Below, piece after piece: positions 1 through 14,865 of a stretch of DNA of 64,000 nucleotides. The stretch covers positions 5,434,839 through 5,498,838 of the forward strand of contig NC_087383.1 in assembly GCF_963675165.1 (NCBI RefSeq). The letters run 5' to 3'. The notes under the pieces were generated by a model that searched no databases, had not been told where the DNA came from, and saw only the letters and a program-made list of their open reading frames with translations. The translations under genes were made by a program, and so were the position numbers. This stretch comes from Halichondria panicea. Its lineage: Eukaryota > Porifera > Demospongiae > Suberitida > Halichondriidae. Every line of letters begins with the position of its first letter. Positions within the stretch are counted from its first letter, which is position 1.

Positions 1-3000
1 ATTTGCTCACTTCCGAAACATCTTTCGACTGAAAACTCAGGAGTTTCTGCGAAGGGAATAAACTTTAATGTCTGTACACAATGAACGTTCAGTACCTCAA
101 TTGAGATTGTCGATCTACAAGGCTCTCTCAGAAGCCAATTATCACGCACACAGTGACAGTTAGAAAGCTTGGATTCTATTTTTATTAGAAGCTGAATCAT
201 TTTTAGAATACGTACAATGTACATAATATAATAATTTACACAACAAAAGACAGCCTCTGAATAAAGACAAATTGTGGGGCTAGAAAGTGTTAACGATTGG
301 CAACCTTGTTCACTCACCAGTGCCAGCTTGACTCTTTGAGCAGGGGTGTGGTTGTCGAGGAGACCGCTTTGACTAATAGCGTTCTGGAGGATCACATGCG
401 AGTTGGACGTCACCATCACACACGGGTCTCTCCGAGCTAGGAGGGTGGGGGCGTGATCATTATTTTATTATTAAGCAGCTACTTTGTGTACATATAATAA
501 TTATACATAGATTGATTGTGTTCATTTTGTTTCGAGCTGCTAAACCTGCTTAATCATTTCTTGCAGCAAGGTTAATGCAATCATTAACAAGCTGTTCACC
601 TTGTGATAGCTGCCAACCAACTTGTACCTCTCGTATCATGTGATACCAATTGTCTCTCTCTACTGACGAGCGGAAAGCCATGTACAGGTCCATCTGGTGG
701 GAGAGAGGGGAAATCAAGTATCCATAATTATACGTGCCGTTTTATTATGCATGCAGTTTGCACAGGCAATTAAAACACACAAAGTTATGACTTTGAATTG
801 TAGGCTCAACAATTTGATAATAAAGGAGGCTATAATAACTACATAGCTTGCTGGCTAAGTACGCACGAAGCTATAATACGCATGTACATCATGTACATAT
901 AACTTTGAAGGATCTTTTCAGAATTTCAAGCCCAAAATTCCTAGCTCCCCTACTCACGTGTTTCGTCGGTTTCCGCCAACCAGTACTACCACCAGTCGTG
1001 GGACGAGCTCTGTCTCCAGAACTGCGTTTGTCCAGCTTCTCAATCCGTATACCCGGAAACTTGGTGCCCCCAAACATCGTGGAGTGACTGAAATTTTCAA
1101 AGCGGATCTGTGTTCGCAAGTCAGCCATTTCGTAAGTCTTGAAAGCAGCAACCACTAACAACCTAGGTCACCAAAATAAAATACAAACTGAAACAACCAA
1201 TCTACTGCCTCTGTGTAAAGGGTACGTACATGCATGTGTGCATGTATCATAATTTTGTATGCGTGGGTGTAGAAATATACAAACTAATTACCGTATAGCG
1301 GGAAATTTTCGTGATGTGCAAAATTTCACGTTTTTCGAGCGCAGGCATGCACCGGTATTTCACATGCAAAGCTATTGGGTGTAGTTTCTTGGTTGAAACG
1401 CGTATATGAGAAATTTCTGCTGAGGGCCCTGCAGCCAAATAGCGAAAATTTCCCGCTGTACGGTACACACACTGTGGGGGTATTTACATGTATAGTTTGT
1501 ATAACAATTCTAGTGACACACGAGGTCAAATAATTGTTGCGAGACTAAAACTAAAATCAACGACACTGGGGTACATATATATTAATTGACTCACACAACC
1601 ATCATAGTATGTAGTGCAGCTGTGTGTTTACATGCATGCACGTATTCAAGTTGGGGTGTCTGAAAAACCCTCTATCTGAGCCAGGTATAAAAATTGCTTG
1701 GTCCCCACCTGTAAGTGGTGAGTACGATAGTGCAGGAAGATCCGTAGTTAGTCTTCTCATCCTGCGAGACAGCCAATACAGTTTCTGCCACTCTCACACC
1801 TTTCTCTTCCTTCTCCAGCTCCATGAGGGGCAGTTCAATCACTGAATTATCCTGGTGTACCTATATATATACATACGTGTACGTATAATTATTACAAGGC
1901 ATGGTATAAAAAAAGGTGAGACGAAAGTGGCAACTGCTATAACTAACCACTTTCCAAGAGTCATAGAACACTCGGAATGTATCTGGTGAAATAGCTGCAT
2001 GGGCATAAGAATGACTTCTGAACTTCATGTATAAGAGTGAGGCAAAATGAAATAAACTACACACGTCAAAAGCCAAGACGTATGTGGCTCAAAAACCAAA
2101 AAGTGTATGGCAAACACTACGTACTGGTATTAATGCCCTGAGATAATATGCGATGGAGGTTAGTTGCTGACTCAGCATCTTCTGCAATAGCATTCTGTCG
2201 AACCAGCTTGAGAAAATCATTCAAATCTGCGGTGTCCAGAAAACGTATAATAGTATTAATTAAGAGTTCATTATGTACAGTACGTCATGTACATATGCGT
2301 AGATTCTAACACAATAATTATGACATACACTAATGCTACGTAATTAATTAAAAGTGACATCATATAATAAATTAATTATGCAGAAGGTAGTCCAAAAAAA
2401 CAATATTCCAAAACTTACTCAGAGGCTTTGTTGGCATCTTCTTGTCTAAGCTGAAGAGAGAAACAACAAGTACAACGTATTACTCTCAACTATAATTATT
2501 TCATTTTAAGGCTAGACGTTGAAATTAAATATCATCAACATTAAAAGTTTCGCATGACTAGCACTATAGAACAAATACGTATTCTGTGAGTCTGCTTAGT
2601 GGGCAGTTACACTGGTTAAGTCAACTAATAGAAAATGTACTTGAGTACCACAGTGTACGTATAAGGCTAAGGAAATAAAGTATAACAATGCAACGACTAC
2701 ATAGTTAATTGTCTAACGTAAATGGACTAGAAGTCACGAGTATGGAATGTGTGTTACTTGAATGTGGAAGGTGAGAGTCCTGATGGGCCCCTCACTGAAG
2801 CACTCTTTCTTTTGGAGGGGAGAAGATGTTTGTAGTAGGACTTGAGGGAGAGCTGTCCCTGTTCAACATTACTCACATACTTCAGCACTACCTGTAGGGA
2901 TCTAAAAAGAGATGGAGGCCGGGATCATTGCAAATCCTACGTTATGTACATTATGTACATGTACATGTACATGTACACATCAAGAGCGCATAAAAGAGAG

Positions 3001-6000
3001 AGAGCGTGTAACTTTTGTCTGCTACAGTACGGGCAGAATCCAAAACCACTACTATAAATAGAACTATGGTCACGTGGGATTACATTCCATGCACATGCAG
3101 CAGTGAGAATTGTTCTATTTATAGTAGTGGTTTTGGATTCTGCCCGTACAGTAGCAGATGCGTAAGTTACACGCTCTCTCTCTTTTATGCGCTCTTGACA
3201 CATGTATATAAGACTGCATAGTAGCAATTATATATGTATACTACGCTATGTGTCGGCCAGGCCAAAAAGATATCTATTTAATTGATAAGTTAGTGATATA
3301 AAGACGGTCAGTTTATGAATACATTAGAGGATGCGTGTGCAAAGCCAAGAGTGGTATCACAAGTAATGCCATTCTGAATTTCATAATTGTACTATGGGCT
3401 TATATCATTTTGGTGTGTAAAGTGGAGGATTATACGTGCATATACTTCTTATCTGGCACAAGGTTAACGTCGACTCTTTGGAGCGTGTCAAACAAAATGT
3501 CGAGTCCTGAGATGATCTCCCCCTGACATATGCTGTAGTAGGCACCCAAGTACAGACACTGGGCTTTGACTGCATTGTTCTGAGTGGTTAGAAGAACAGG
3601 GAAGTAATGCAAGTATAAAGAGTTTTAAATATGACAGTGCACACCCAAAAATTAGGCTGTTCTATTGTGCTCTATTGGATATAATACACTATACACATTA
3701 ATTATGTAGAGGTATACGTACACATTTGTACATTTGAGAAGCCTAACCTCTACATTGCTGTTGGCCTTTCTTCAGGACCAATAAGAACGGGTCCATTGCA
3801 ACCTCACCTTGGCTAGTTCTTCCAGTAGAGTAATGGCCTCCTCCAGAAAAGTTGCTCTGTCCGTGAACTTTGACCCTAATGACGGCAACTCTAGTAGAAC
3901 TGGTTCCAGTGAGACTATACTTCCACCTACATGTATAATGGAGTAAATGATTGGCCCCAGATAACTATAGCATCGCTAAAAAACATGGCCTGGCTTTGAA
4001 AGATGCAGCCACTATTAATTATTAGTTGCAGAATGCAGCATTTTGGAGAATCCAAAACTCAAAGTATATATAAATATATACAAGCCGAAGGAATGTATGG
4101 TAACATAGCAGTGGTACATACATACGTAATACACACAGCACATTGAAGAACCTACTCCTATTGTACTCTCCCTGTGGTGAGTAGCGTAGAGGCCCCTCCT
4201 CATTGACAGAAATGCTCCCACCTACTTGAGAGGGAGCGTGGGACCGATACGACGATGGGCTCGTCAGATAACGGTTCTGGGGCAGACTTCTGCATATAGA
4301 GGGGAGAATAACTCTAGCGATTGGCATTCAAAGTTAGTTACGTACGTAACAAACTCTTTACTATAAGTTATAATAGACACAGGAGAAGTTCTTATTAGCT
4401 ATGTAGTACACTCAGCCTAATCCTCTCCTTTAATATACATGTACGCAAAAAGATTGACATCAATTTGCCTTAGAATCCGGAATAGCATATTTCAGATTCT
4501 AAGGCAGTGTAAAAACAGGGTTAAAGACACAATAATTAATAGCTAATTTGAGAAATTTACACATGTTACATGAACATGCAGGCTTGTGCAGTTACAGACA
4601 CAAACATTAAATTGCAACAGTTATAGTGAATACAAATAGGTGTTATATAGTAGATACGTATGTACAGCCATGGTGGACGAAATGGAGAGTAATCCAGCTT
4701 ATGGTTGGGATGCAGTGCTTCCAGAGAATCTGTACGAGACGGTGCCACATAGTACAAAAGACAACAAAAGCAAGGCAAGGTTTTGGAGAAGGCAGGTGCA
4801 CCTGATCGACTGAGGTGGTTGACTACTATTTTATGCATTACTATATAGTATTGCGGATTCACTATCGTCTTAACCACATTTCCGAATGTTACATGTATAT
4901 CCTGAGTGCTCTGTACATGTGTGGCTGATAACACTTGATCTAATAATAGTAAATACAATGAATAACGTTAGCAGCACTTAGCGGTTGGACATATGATTTG
5001 TACATAGCTAGCCGATACAGATTCCGCATAGTAAGACGCTCCAATCCCTCATCTGCTCCTGACATGCAGTAGCAAGGTTTATGCAGTTGACTAGCTCCTG
5101 CACGTATAGTAGTTACTAACAAATGACATGCATGCAATGACCTACATACATGTACATGCATGTAATTGTACAAAGTACGTGATTGCCCCTAGCTCCAAAC
5201 GCACCCATGAGAAGTGTTGGCAGTGGTCCTGAGACTAGAGGATGCACCATACAGGTTGACAATACTAGAACGATGACTAATCTGAAGGCTGCTAGTGAAC
5301 GAATCCTCCGAAGCGATCTTTGTCACACGTTGAAGGCGCTTGAGACGTTCGGCCAGTAGGGTGAACTCGTCACGAGCAGTACACTGTCTGTGGGTAGTCA
5401 AGGGTGTCAATAAACTATAGAAAGCCATGACTTTAACTAAATATTATGCGATAATCAATAATCTTCAACACCAAAACTAACAATTAAACGTGGCTTAATA
5501 ACAGCTATTGCCTTTCACATCTTGGCAAAGATTATTTTTGACATGTTATACACATGCAAATGAGTGTACTCATTCGTATGTACATGCATGTACCTCCTAG
5601 CATGACAGAATGAAGCAAACATGTCGGTGGTTTCGATCTGATGATAAAAATCCTGGTCCTCCTCAGGCATTAGCCGCACTGTCTCCTCAAACTTGATACG
5701 ACTGTGCAACCGTTCTTGCGTAACCTGACTGCACGGAACACAAAAAAATTATTGTTTTAGGCGCTATTGAATGCTATAGAGCACCTCCGCGTAAGTAAGG
5801 TACATAACAGGAGGAGTGCTGTACATGTACGTGTGATGAGGAAAATGAGGATGAGGAGACAGGGCATAAAATAATAACTACAGTCTAAGCTAGAGTAGTG
5901 CTGCACTTCACCCAGCCACACCTGAAAACGGCATGCATTACTGCAGTTTCAGATCCCTAGCTATCTCACCTGTACAGATTGACCATTAGCTCCAGAAACA

Positions 6001-9000
6001 CTGCATAAGAATGATCATTATCATAATAACAGTTATCATACAATTACAGTCATAATTGATACGTGCCTTTCTAATTCACTACATGTACATTGTATTTAGA
6101 AAATGCTTGTCACAAATAGTGCAATCTGATTGGTTACTGAAAGGTCCCATATTTCACTTAGAGACCTCAGCAAAGGTCTTCTACAGAGATCCATTATATG
6201 TACTTGCCTATGGAAATTTATGTTGAAGTCATAGTAACGATGATGCAGTGCATCGTTAAAAATTGTGTTCTGCAGTGCCGCTTTGCAGCTTTTATCTCAC
6301 TCTTGCAGCTACCAATAGCTAGTACTCCAGTGCAGAGCTAACTACTAAGTAGAATAGCAACTTTCTATTAGCAGTTTTTGCTATGCATGATTCTCAAGAG
6401 ACGGAAACGGCCTTCAATGTGAGTTTTTATGTAGACTAGCCAGAGCGAAGTTTTAACGTTGCTTGAGGCTTGTAGAAACTCTTGGTTGCAGAGTCTTCTT
6501 ATAGCCTAGCTTGCTTAGCACTATTCTAAATCAGTTATAGACCTCGTCCAACGGTCACTATCATAGAGACCTTGGACTCAGTCTATAACTATTAACATGT
6601 ATATATGTAGTAATAATTCGAACATTAAAGCGGTGATATCAGTGTATAGAGCGTACAAGAGGTCCAAACCTTATCGAGAGCTCAGGCTATACGCAGTGCA
6701 ACAAAACTAACTTTTTGATAACAGTTCGTCATAGGAGTAGTCAAACTTTTCCCTCTCCCTGAGGGTCTCCTCTGATGAGGCTAAGGTAAGTTTCTCCATC
6801 TCTTCCAAAGAGAACGTTTTCTTCACCAGCTCAGAGTATCTGAGGGTAGCGGATGTGATTCAGATAGGCCCACATACTCAATTGAGTATAATTATTATGA
6901 TTATTATAAGCAAATGCCACACTCTAACATTCTAAATGCATACAGCCAACCCTCCACAACACCTAAACCCCACCTCTTTTTGAAGGTCTCCTCTGCATGC
7001 CGGGGAAGTGAAGCCAATGTGGTCTCCAAGTCTTTGCAGGTCACCTCTCCATTATCCACGTCCACGATTACCACATTGCTGCACTGTGGGGGAAGACAAG
7101 TGCTAGGGAAGGGAACTACTAACGTAGAGTGTGAAACTAACTGCAGTAAAAGTTCCACTGTCGGCATCATCCGAAATGACAGTCTTACATGTATATATTG
7201 ACCTTTACAGGGGTTCCACTGTACAGTGCGTAAATATTGCATCATGCCGCTAAAAGGGGGCTCTTTCCAACAGATCAATGAGTTTGTGTCACAAGGACAC
7301 ATACCAAAAACGCTTAGCCAACCGACTACAAGTAGTAAATACCGTATAGCGGATAATATTTTCGGGGGACAAAATATTCGTGGTTCAGCAATATTGAGAC
7401 ATTTCGTGGGTAATATTTTCGTGGTTGGAGCTTGCACTGCACGTAAAGGTAGGCAAGGTCGCTTCATTCGTGGGTAAAATATTCGTGGTTAGACCTTCAA
7501 CCACGAAAACCATGAATATTTTGCCCCACGAAAATTACCCTTTATACGGTATAAATTATAGTAAGAGGTACGGTTATCTTTCTTCAAAAACTGAGGCCCA
7601 ATTCTCATGCAGATACATGTAGATATGCATAGATTCTTACCCTCTGCACTTCCTCAGTGTTCATCTGAGAAGAAAGGATACCCATTATGGTGGGGAATGG
7701 GGCGTCCAGTAGCTCTAGGCTGTCTGCAGGGAGAATGGGGGCCACAGTGAACTTGTATTGCATCGGCGTGATGTACGAGAACAGACACTGCATGAATGGA
7801 GGAAAGAGAAGTTGTTAGTTTTCGTCGCATTGCAACCGTTGAGTAGTTACAGCTGGAACAGACACACACACACAGTCAGCTTTAGCGTATCCCTCGTGCG
7901 GCTATGCCTCGAGGCATAACTAGAGCACTGAAGTGCTAACCCTCGACTGACATGGATAAATAGAACCAGAGGAGTGTTCAGTTATACAATCACTGCAACG
8001 AGTCTAACAAACTGCTTTAGTAGAGACTGGTAAAGAATCCCTTCAGCTGCAAATAATTATGTAGATCTACCTCGAAAAAAGGTCGCGTGTAGAGTTAGCC
8101 AGCCAACGTGCTTCTTAGCTTCTCAGCTTTTACTCGCGAAATTACAAACAGACAAATAAACAAACCAAACGACTATATACTATACAGGGTTTCATCTAGG
8201 ATTAAATGTTTGAGGGGGGTTTGAGCGCGCCTAAACACGCCGCAAATGTTTGACCACACCCCTTATTACATGCTAGTGCATCACAGGAGATGTAGTTACA
8301 TATTGCACATCATAGACGTACTAATGTGATGATGTCATTACTCTACAACATTTGGGTGGGGGGAAGGTTCACCCCTGCCCCCCCCATTAGATGAAACCCT
8401 GCTATACCTGCTGGCCGCGGCACGGCCTCGGGTAACGAGTGATGCAAGCTGCGCTGTGCTAATGCCTCTCGCCATGTTTTGCTTCGCTCAAAAAGTATCA
8501 GGTGCTGGAGTGTTATATAATAATCACCTTTATATGTAGAGGTAAAATTGGGTTTGTATTGTCATAATTATTGTTTGCAATTGTTGACAATGATCTCATT
8601 ATGCCTCGGGTGGCAGGCGCAAGCGAGGTATATGGTAGTGTGTTTACACAGTGTGTGTGTAGAGTGCTGCAGCTGCTCAAGGATCAATGAAGTGCAAGTA
8701 CAGGCTTCTAGTCATGTTTTCTTGGATTTTAATTAGTGGGTTTGCAAAATAATGCTTCATTCTCGAGTTATGTCTAGTTGTGCTTACTTGGAATGCCATT
8801 GCAGCCTCTTCAGAAGAGTGCATCGCAAAACTTGTTCACTGAGTGTTGCTACTCTACTTAGTAGTTAGCTCTGCACTAGAACGCTGGCTATTGGTAGCTG
8901 CAAGTGTGAGAAGAGAGCTGCAAGGCTCTGCTGATGCAGCCATTTATTTTAGACTTGAACTTTTGGCATCAATCGTTTTTAATAACAATTGTGGTCGATC

Positions 9001-12000
9001 ATTACCCACTCTTTGAGTTTGCATGCAGCAAAAATTAATCAATGCAAAAATATGTTCATGATGGCATCTACACCAAGGAGATTATAGAAGAGAAGCTTAA
9101 TTGATCTTCAGGGATTTACCTTAACCCTTTCCCCGTTTTAATTAAAACAGAATAAATAACTTATTATATCATGAACCATACATTGAAATGACTTGTAACT
9201 ATTTCCTACAGGTAGCGCAGACCCCAGAGGTATCTTGACACCATCTTCGTTACCTAGCAACTGACCACCCCCACTAATTAGCAATTGTTTACAAACATTC
9301 ACAATTATGTACACAAATAATATTGTATGAGGGCACAGAGTGGCTAAAGACACTAAATAAGTGTTCTCAATGTTCTCACGGTGACATGGTTCAATCAGGA
9401 TCTGCAGAAAGTTCTCTGTGAGGTCGTACCAGCAGACGCCCTTTTCCTGGGAAATGTTTTCTTCACCTACACACAGGTTTACAAGTTCAATAGTGGCTCA
9501 TGATGTCCACTGCTGTACTAACTAGCCTAAATACATGAAGCTATCAAGACTACAGATGCTACTTACCAGATCCAATAAGTTTATCCATCGCTAGACTGAG
9601 CTTCTTCCTCAGGCCTTCAGCCTCTATATTCTTTAGCTTAAAGTAGCTTCTTATCTAGCTATGATCCCAGTCACTATCCTCTCACTCAACAAGGCCATAA
9701 GCATCGATATTCTCACTGCTCTAGAACCTCACTGTGGTTGTACTACGAAGATCTTGAAACATCATCAAACAGTCACTTTTATTTCGATATTATTGTACGA
9801 AGCGTACCTCGAGGCAGCATATTAAAGATACCATGTGAAAGAGCAGCTCAATGCGCATGTGCTGGTTGGTACCTACAGCGTGCGTATAGCTCCAACACAG
9901 CGTGCACAGCGAATTTTTGAAAATGACCACTAGAGTGGCCGTCATATGACGGCTTCAACGGGGAAAGGGTTAAAAAGGAATCTCCCATGCGGGGAATCGA
10001 ACCCCGGCCACGACGGTGAAAACGTCGGATCCTAACCACTAGACCACATGGGATGCACATCATTAGTTAGAACAATTTTTCTGCTGATTTGGCTCACATG
10101 CATGTACAGTAGTGCCTTTAGTCTTAAAAAATGCAAAAATTGCTCTTATTGGTGATTGTAACATTTCTAAGAAATGTGTAGGTAAAAGAAACATATCCAA
10201 AAAGATCTCCATGGCAATCAAAGGCGATAAGTATGTGGTGGTTTATAAAACAGAAAGAGTAGAACCTCGCTAATCCGGACCCCTTTAGTCCGAAACATCG
10301 CAAATCTGGACAAAATGGCAAACTGAAAAAGAGGAAGGGCTGTCAGTAGAATAGACTATTGCGCATGCGCAATCTACTTGCTTTGCTGAATCAGCAATAA
10401 TTTATTGCTCAATACAATGGCTACTAAAAGAAAGCAAAGAGAGAACTCACAAGAGACTCACTGTATTGGAGAGAAAGTTGAGATAAAAGACTGGCAGCTT
10501 CCCTTCTGGCAACAGTAATATCCATACATGTATAAAAGTGTCTTCGTTAATGATATTCATCATCACACTGTAATTTATGAATTTCCTGACAAGAACCACG
10601 TGGGCAGTGATCGCACACGACAATAAAGCTAATTCTCAGATGTCAGTGAACATCACTCCAAGACGGCCGCTTTACGCACAGTAGATAGGGAAAGTAACGC
10701 TTAGCCTTCCACAGCCTCATTGAAGTGTTTTCACACTGGCTGGGCTTATGCATGCAAAGTAGGTTGAAATAATTAGAAAAGTTTACTACATGTACAAGGG
10801 CATGCGCAGAGCCCCAAAATGAATTTTTATTGCAAATCAACCACCACATACATGTAGGACGACGGCACATTTGTAAGTGCTGTATAATTATATGTAATGT
10901 ACATACCATTAACAATGCACTTCACAAAGTGTGAAAATAATAACTATCATCACCCAATGTGGAGCTCGAACCCATGACCCTGAGATTAAGAGTCTCATGC
11001 TCTACCGACTGAGCTAACCGGGTGATTACTACTATACAGTATTCTTACATGTAGTTTCAAGTCTATAATAATGAACAACGTTTCTTCTTCACACCAGTTA
11101 CCTTGATGACGTATGTTGGTAGATAGTAAGACGATGATACAAAGAGAATCGACTGTTCGGTGAGAATGGCACAGATGACCCTTAGGACATTAGCTACACC
11201 CAAGCATGTGAACGGGTGGTTCAGACGAATATCTGTCTCAACACCTACAACAAAAAGAGAAGAAGTTCAATCACATACAGTATACTATAGCCAGGAGAGC
11301 ATCATAGTACATTGTACAAGTACATAACACACTTCATGCAATTCCCTACTTCATGCAATTCCCTACACCAAATATTGTTGGGTACAATAATGTACGTACA
11401 CATGCAGGCACTGTACAGTACTCAAGCATAACTATGATACAAACATGTACCATATACCAAAATTACCACTAGACTATATCCATATAATGATTGTTCATCA
11501 GTTACACAGCAGTTTGATCATGCATGCTATCTTTCACTCACTTCCTCTGGGGGGCCTGACGGTAATTTGTGAGGAGAATCCAGGAAGACTGACACTCTAC
11601 AGTACAAGAAAGACAACATTTCTATAAGGCAAAAGTGTTTTCTAGAGCCTCGTATAGCGGGTTGGTAATATTAATGCACAATAGGTCCTACGTTATATAA
11701 TTCTGAGCTGTACGAAATTTTTAAATACAAATATTTAACGGTCAATCTGTTGTTATAATTATGCATGTGCCAATTTGAAAATATCCTTATCTGACCATGA
11801 CACTCACAATGGAGAGGAGTCCAGGGGGTGGGGCTGGTACAAGGAAAACCCTCTCAGCAAACTCCCTCACTCCAGACCAGAAGTACAACTCATCACAATC
11901 TGACAACCAGCGGTAGAACCTACGTACACGTCACATGAATGCATGCATATATGAGTGCAACTACATGTAAACAGTGCATGCATGTTCAAGTTCGAATGCA

Positions 12001-13669
12001 TACTGTGTGAAGGAAAGGTAGTTAGAGCACAAGCAAATAAAGTGGTTACACATTGTATGTATATTTCTGACGCGCCACATACGTACCCTGATAAAGCATC
12101 CTTCATAAACTTGAGGTACGGTTTCTGAGAGACCAGTAGACAACACGTTGGCAGATAGATCAGCTTGCTGCTTGGGGAGGGCACTACTGAACTGGACCAC
12201 GGCGTCAAGCAGAAGTACCTATGTAAGGGGAGATGTCATTACCGTATGTACTACTATGCACATCATAAACTTAACATTAATGTTATACTTATGATCGCAA
12301 AAAACTACATGCACAGTATGCAGGTACATGTACTTGTGTCACACCACGATCCGCATGATTGCAATCAGTTACAAATACACGTAGAAAATTGTGGGGGCAT
12401 GGAAAAGCAGGAAAAGGAAAACGGAAGTATACATGTACAGGGGCGTAGCTTAATGGTTTCCTAGTTGCCCAGAAACCCCCTTGCTTGCTGAAAAATGGGT
12501 GGGGCTGATCATGTGCTGAAGTTAATATTGACCACGATATCCAGTCTGTATTTATTGCACCTATTAGTTACCTTCTGCAATCCAAGATAAGAGACCAAGA
12601 TCAGCCCAGTTCCTCTACTACTGCTCAGAGTCAGACTCCAGACTGTATTTTACAGTGTATACTGCTAATGGGTGGAGACTAGCAAGAGTATGGATTGATA
12701 TCTAGCCTGGATTTATTTCAATGCCTATTATTAATACAAGTTTAGCTTCTGCAATCCAAGATAAGAGACCTGATTGTCAGCCCAGTTCCTCTACTGCATG
12801 CTCAGACTCCATCATGCAGTCTCACCACAATTTGATTCTCAGCCAGCCACCAACCTCAGAGCTCATGCCCACTGTCAATGCCAATGGTACTGATCCTGGT
12901 AGTACATTTGTACTTACAACTAAAAAGTTTAGGAGATGAGGCCGAGGAGAACTGAAGCTACGACTTATCAAAAATGCAGCCATAAGGGGCATAATTAAGG
13001 AGCGTGGCACCGGAAATGGGCGTGGTCTCAAAAATTTCGCGGCGCGATAATTCCTTCAGAAACCCCTTTGGTAAATGTCTGGCTACGCCCCTGCATGTAC
13101 ATCGTTTATACATCATTAAAAGCGAAAAAATGAGTGATCGATTAATACTGAAAAGAAAAGTTTCTACTTTGGAGGCTCTGCTAGCGCTTAGCGCAAGGCT
13201 AACTATAAGTTGAATAGAAAGTTTGTGCGAACGAAGGATTCTATAAAAGATTCTGAAGAGACTGCAACAGCCTTCACTGTGAGTCAAACTAGCCATAACT
13301 CGAGAAAGAAGCTTTTACAAATCCAAGAGAACGTGGCTACAAGCCTATAGAAGCTGTTAGTTTGGTCGCATTGCATGTGTGGGTGTGTGTGGGGGTGTGT
13401 GTGTGTGTGTGGGGGGGTGAGCATGTGACGGTATAATTATCTTCCCAACGGTTATAATTGACACTTGAATTGAGGGCAGACATATACAGGATGCCTTTGG
13501 GTTTTGCAGTGGGGACATTTCGGAGTTGCGTCTGTAGCACTCGAGGTATGGGAGGTTATTGTCCTTGTGTTGACCTTCTTCTGGTCAAAACGAGGATGTT
13601 TTTTGGCATCAGTTGAGCATGTTTCTGAGGCTTGAGCAACCATTGAGCAGTTACAGCTGGAACAGACTC

Positions 13670-13738
<69 letters not shown>

Positions 13739-14824
13739 CAGCTTTACCGTATCCTTCGTGCGGCTACGCCTTGAGGCATAATGAAGAAATCATTGACCAC
13801 GAATATGTGCGTCCTGTTAGCTAGCTCAATCTGTTTACATAGATGAATGGGTCATAATTATGTCTAATTGGAGATACATGTACCTTGATCAGTAATAAGG
13901 CCACTTCAAATGAGATTGTAGTCCTCCGCCCTGCCCTCTTCCTGCCATAGCTAGTTTAATTATCCAATGAAAAATTGAAATTGCTTTTAAGCACACACAC
14001 ATGCACGGTGGGTTTTTTAATGAAATTCATTGATGAATTCATAGTGATAATGATATTCATGCCTCGGGTGTGCATGCGCAGTGAGGTATACGGTAGTGTG
14101 TTTGTTTGTGTGTGTGTGTGTGTGTTTGTATGTGCGCCACGTATAATTATATACGCATTGATTATTTGGAGTGGTGGGGTTTCATTAACCTAGTACACAT
14201 TGCTTAACCGCGAACTTCATGACCCACTATACACTAACAGTAATATACATATGTACGTACTTGCAGTTTTTTTTCTTCTCAATGAAGAAAGGTCGCAGGA
14301 ACCTGATGCCGACACCGTACGAGAAATCCCCCAGAGCATTTGTGAACAGCATGGGCACCAGTGATGGCTCAACGTCCTTCAGATCAGAGCAGATCTTGGC
14401 TCCCTCTGCAAAAGATGTGACATATATACCGTTAAAACATTTCAGGTACAATGTAAGTAACATCTCTGATCTAACTGGATGCAAAGAAATTTGAATCGAA
14501 AATGTAGATACATAACTATACACAATTATATACAAAATGTATATAATTATGTCAGGGTGTCATACAGGGGAAAGGGGGGATATCCCCCTCCAACTCCCCC
14601 CCTAAAACTTGCATTTAGGTACTGAGTGTCCATAGCTGGCATACTAACAAATATTGAAATAACAGTGGACCTTTTTCTAGCAAAGTTTTTAGTTACTTTT
14701 CTTATATCCCCCCTCTACTTCAAAATTCTGTATGACACCCTGTATGCACATGTAGATATGTTATACGTACACGTACATGTATCATAATCATGCCTCGGTG
14801 CGCATGCGCAAGCGAGGTATACGG

Positions 14825-14865
<41 letters not shown>

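Noticed and set aside
1247-1529. Overlapping minus-strand frames of 67-73 codons
   Set aside because: They lie in the family A MITE and its flanks; the open frames come from its inverted repeats.
2842-3227. Three overlapping frames of 68-96 codons on both strands
   Set aside because: They mirror each other because they read through the 84-bp-arm inverted repeat.
4566-4958. A 130-codon minus-strand frame
   Set aside because: No splice context that fits the DENN exons, no known motif, Cys- and Tyr-rich low-complexity translation typical of intron sequence.
12721-12939. A 72-codon plus-strand frame
   Set aside because: It is inside the hAT-like element and shows no transposase motif; treated as part of the element.
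13381-13737. Possible CRISPR-like array
   Set aside because: The repeats are plain dinucleotide microsatellites without spacers, in a eukaryotic genome.
13975-14193. Frame with a run of Val-Cys repeats
   Set aside because: It is a translation of a gt microsatellite.
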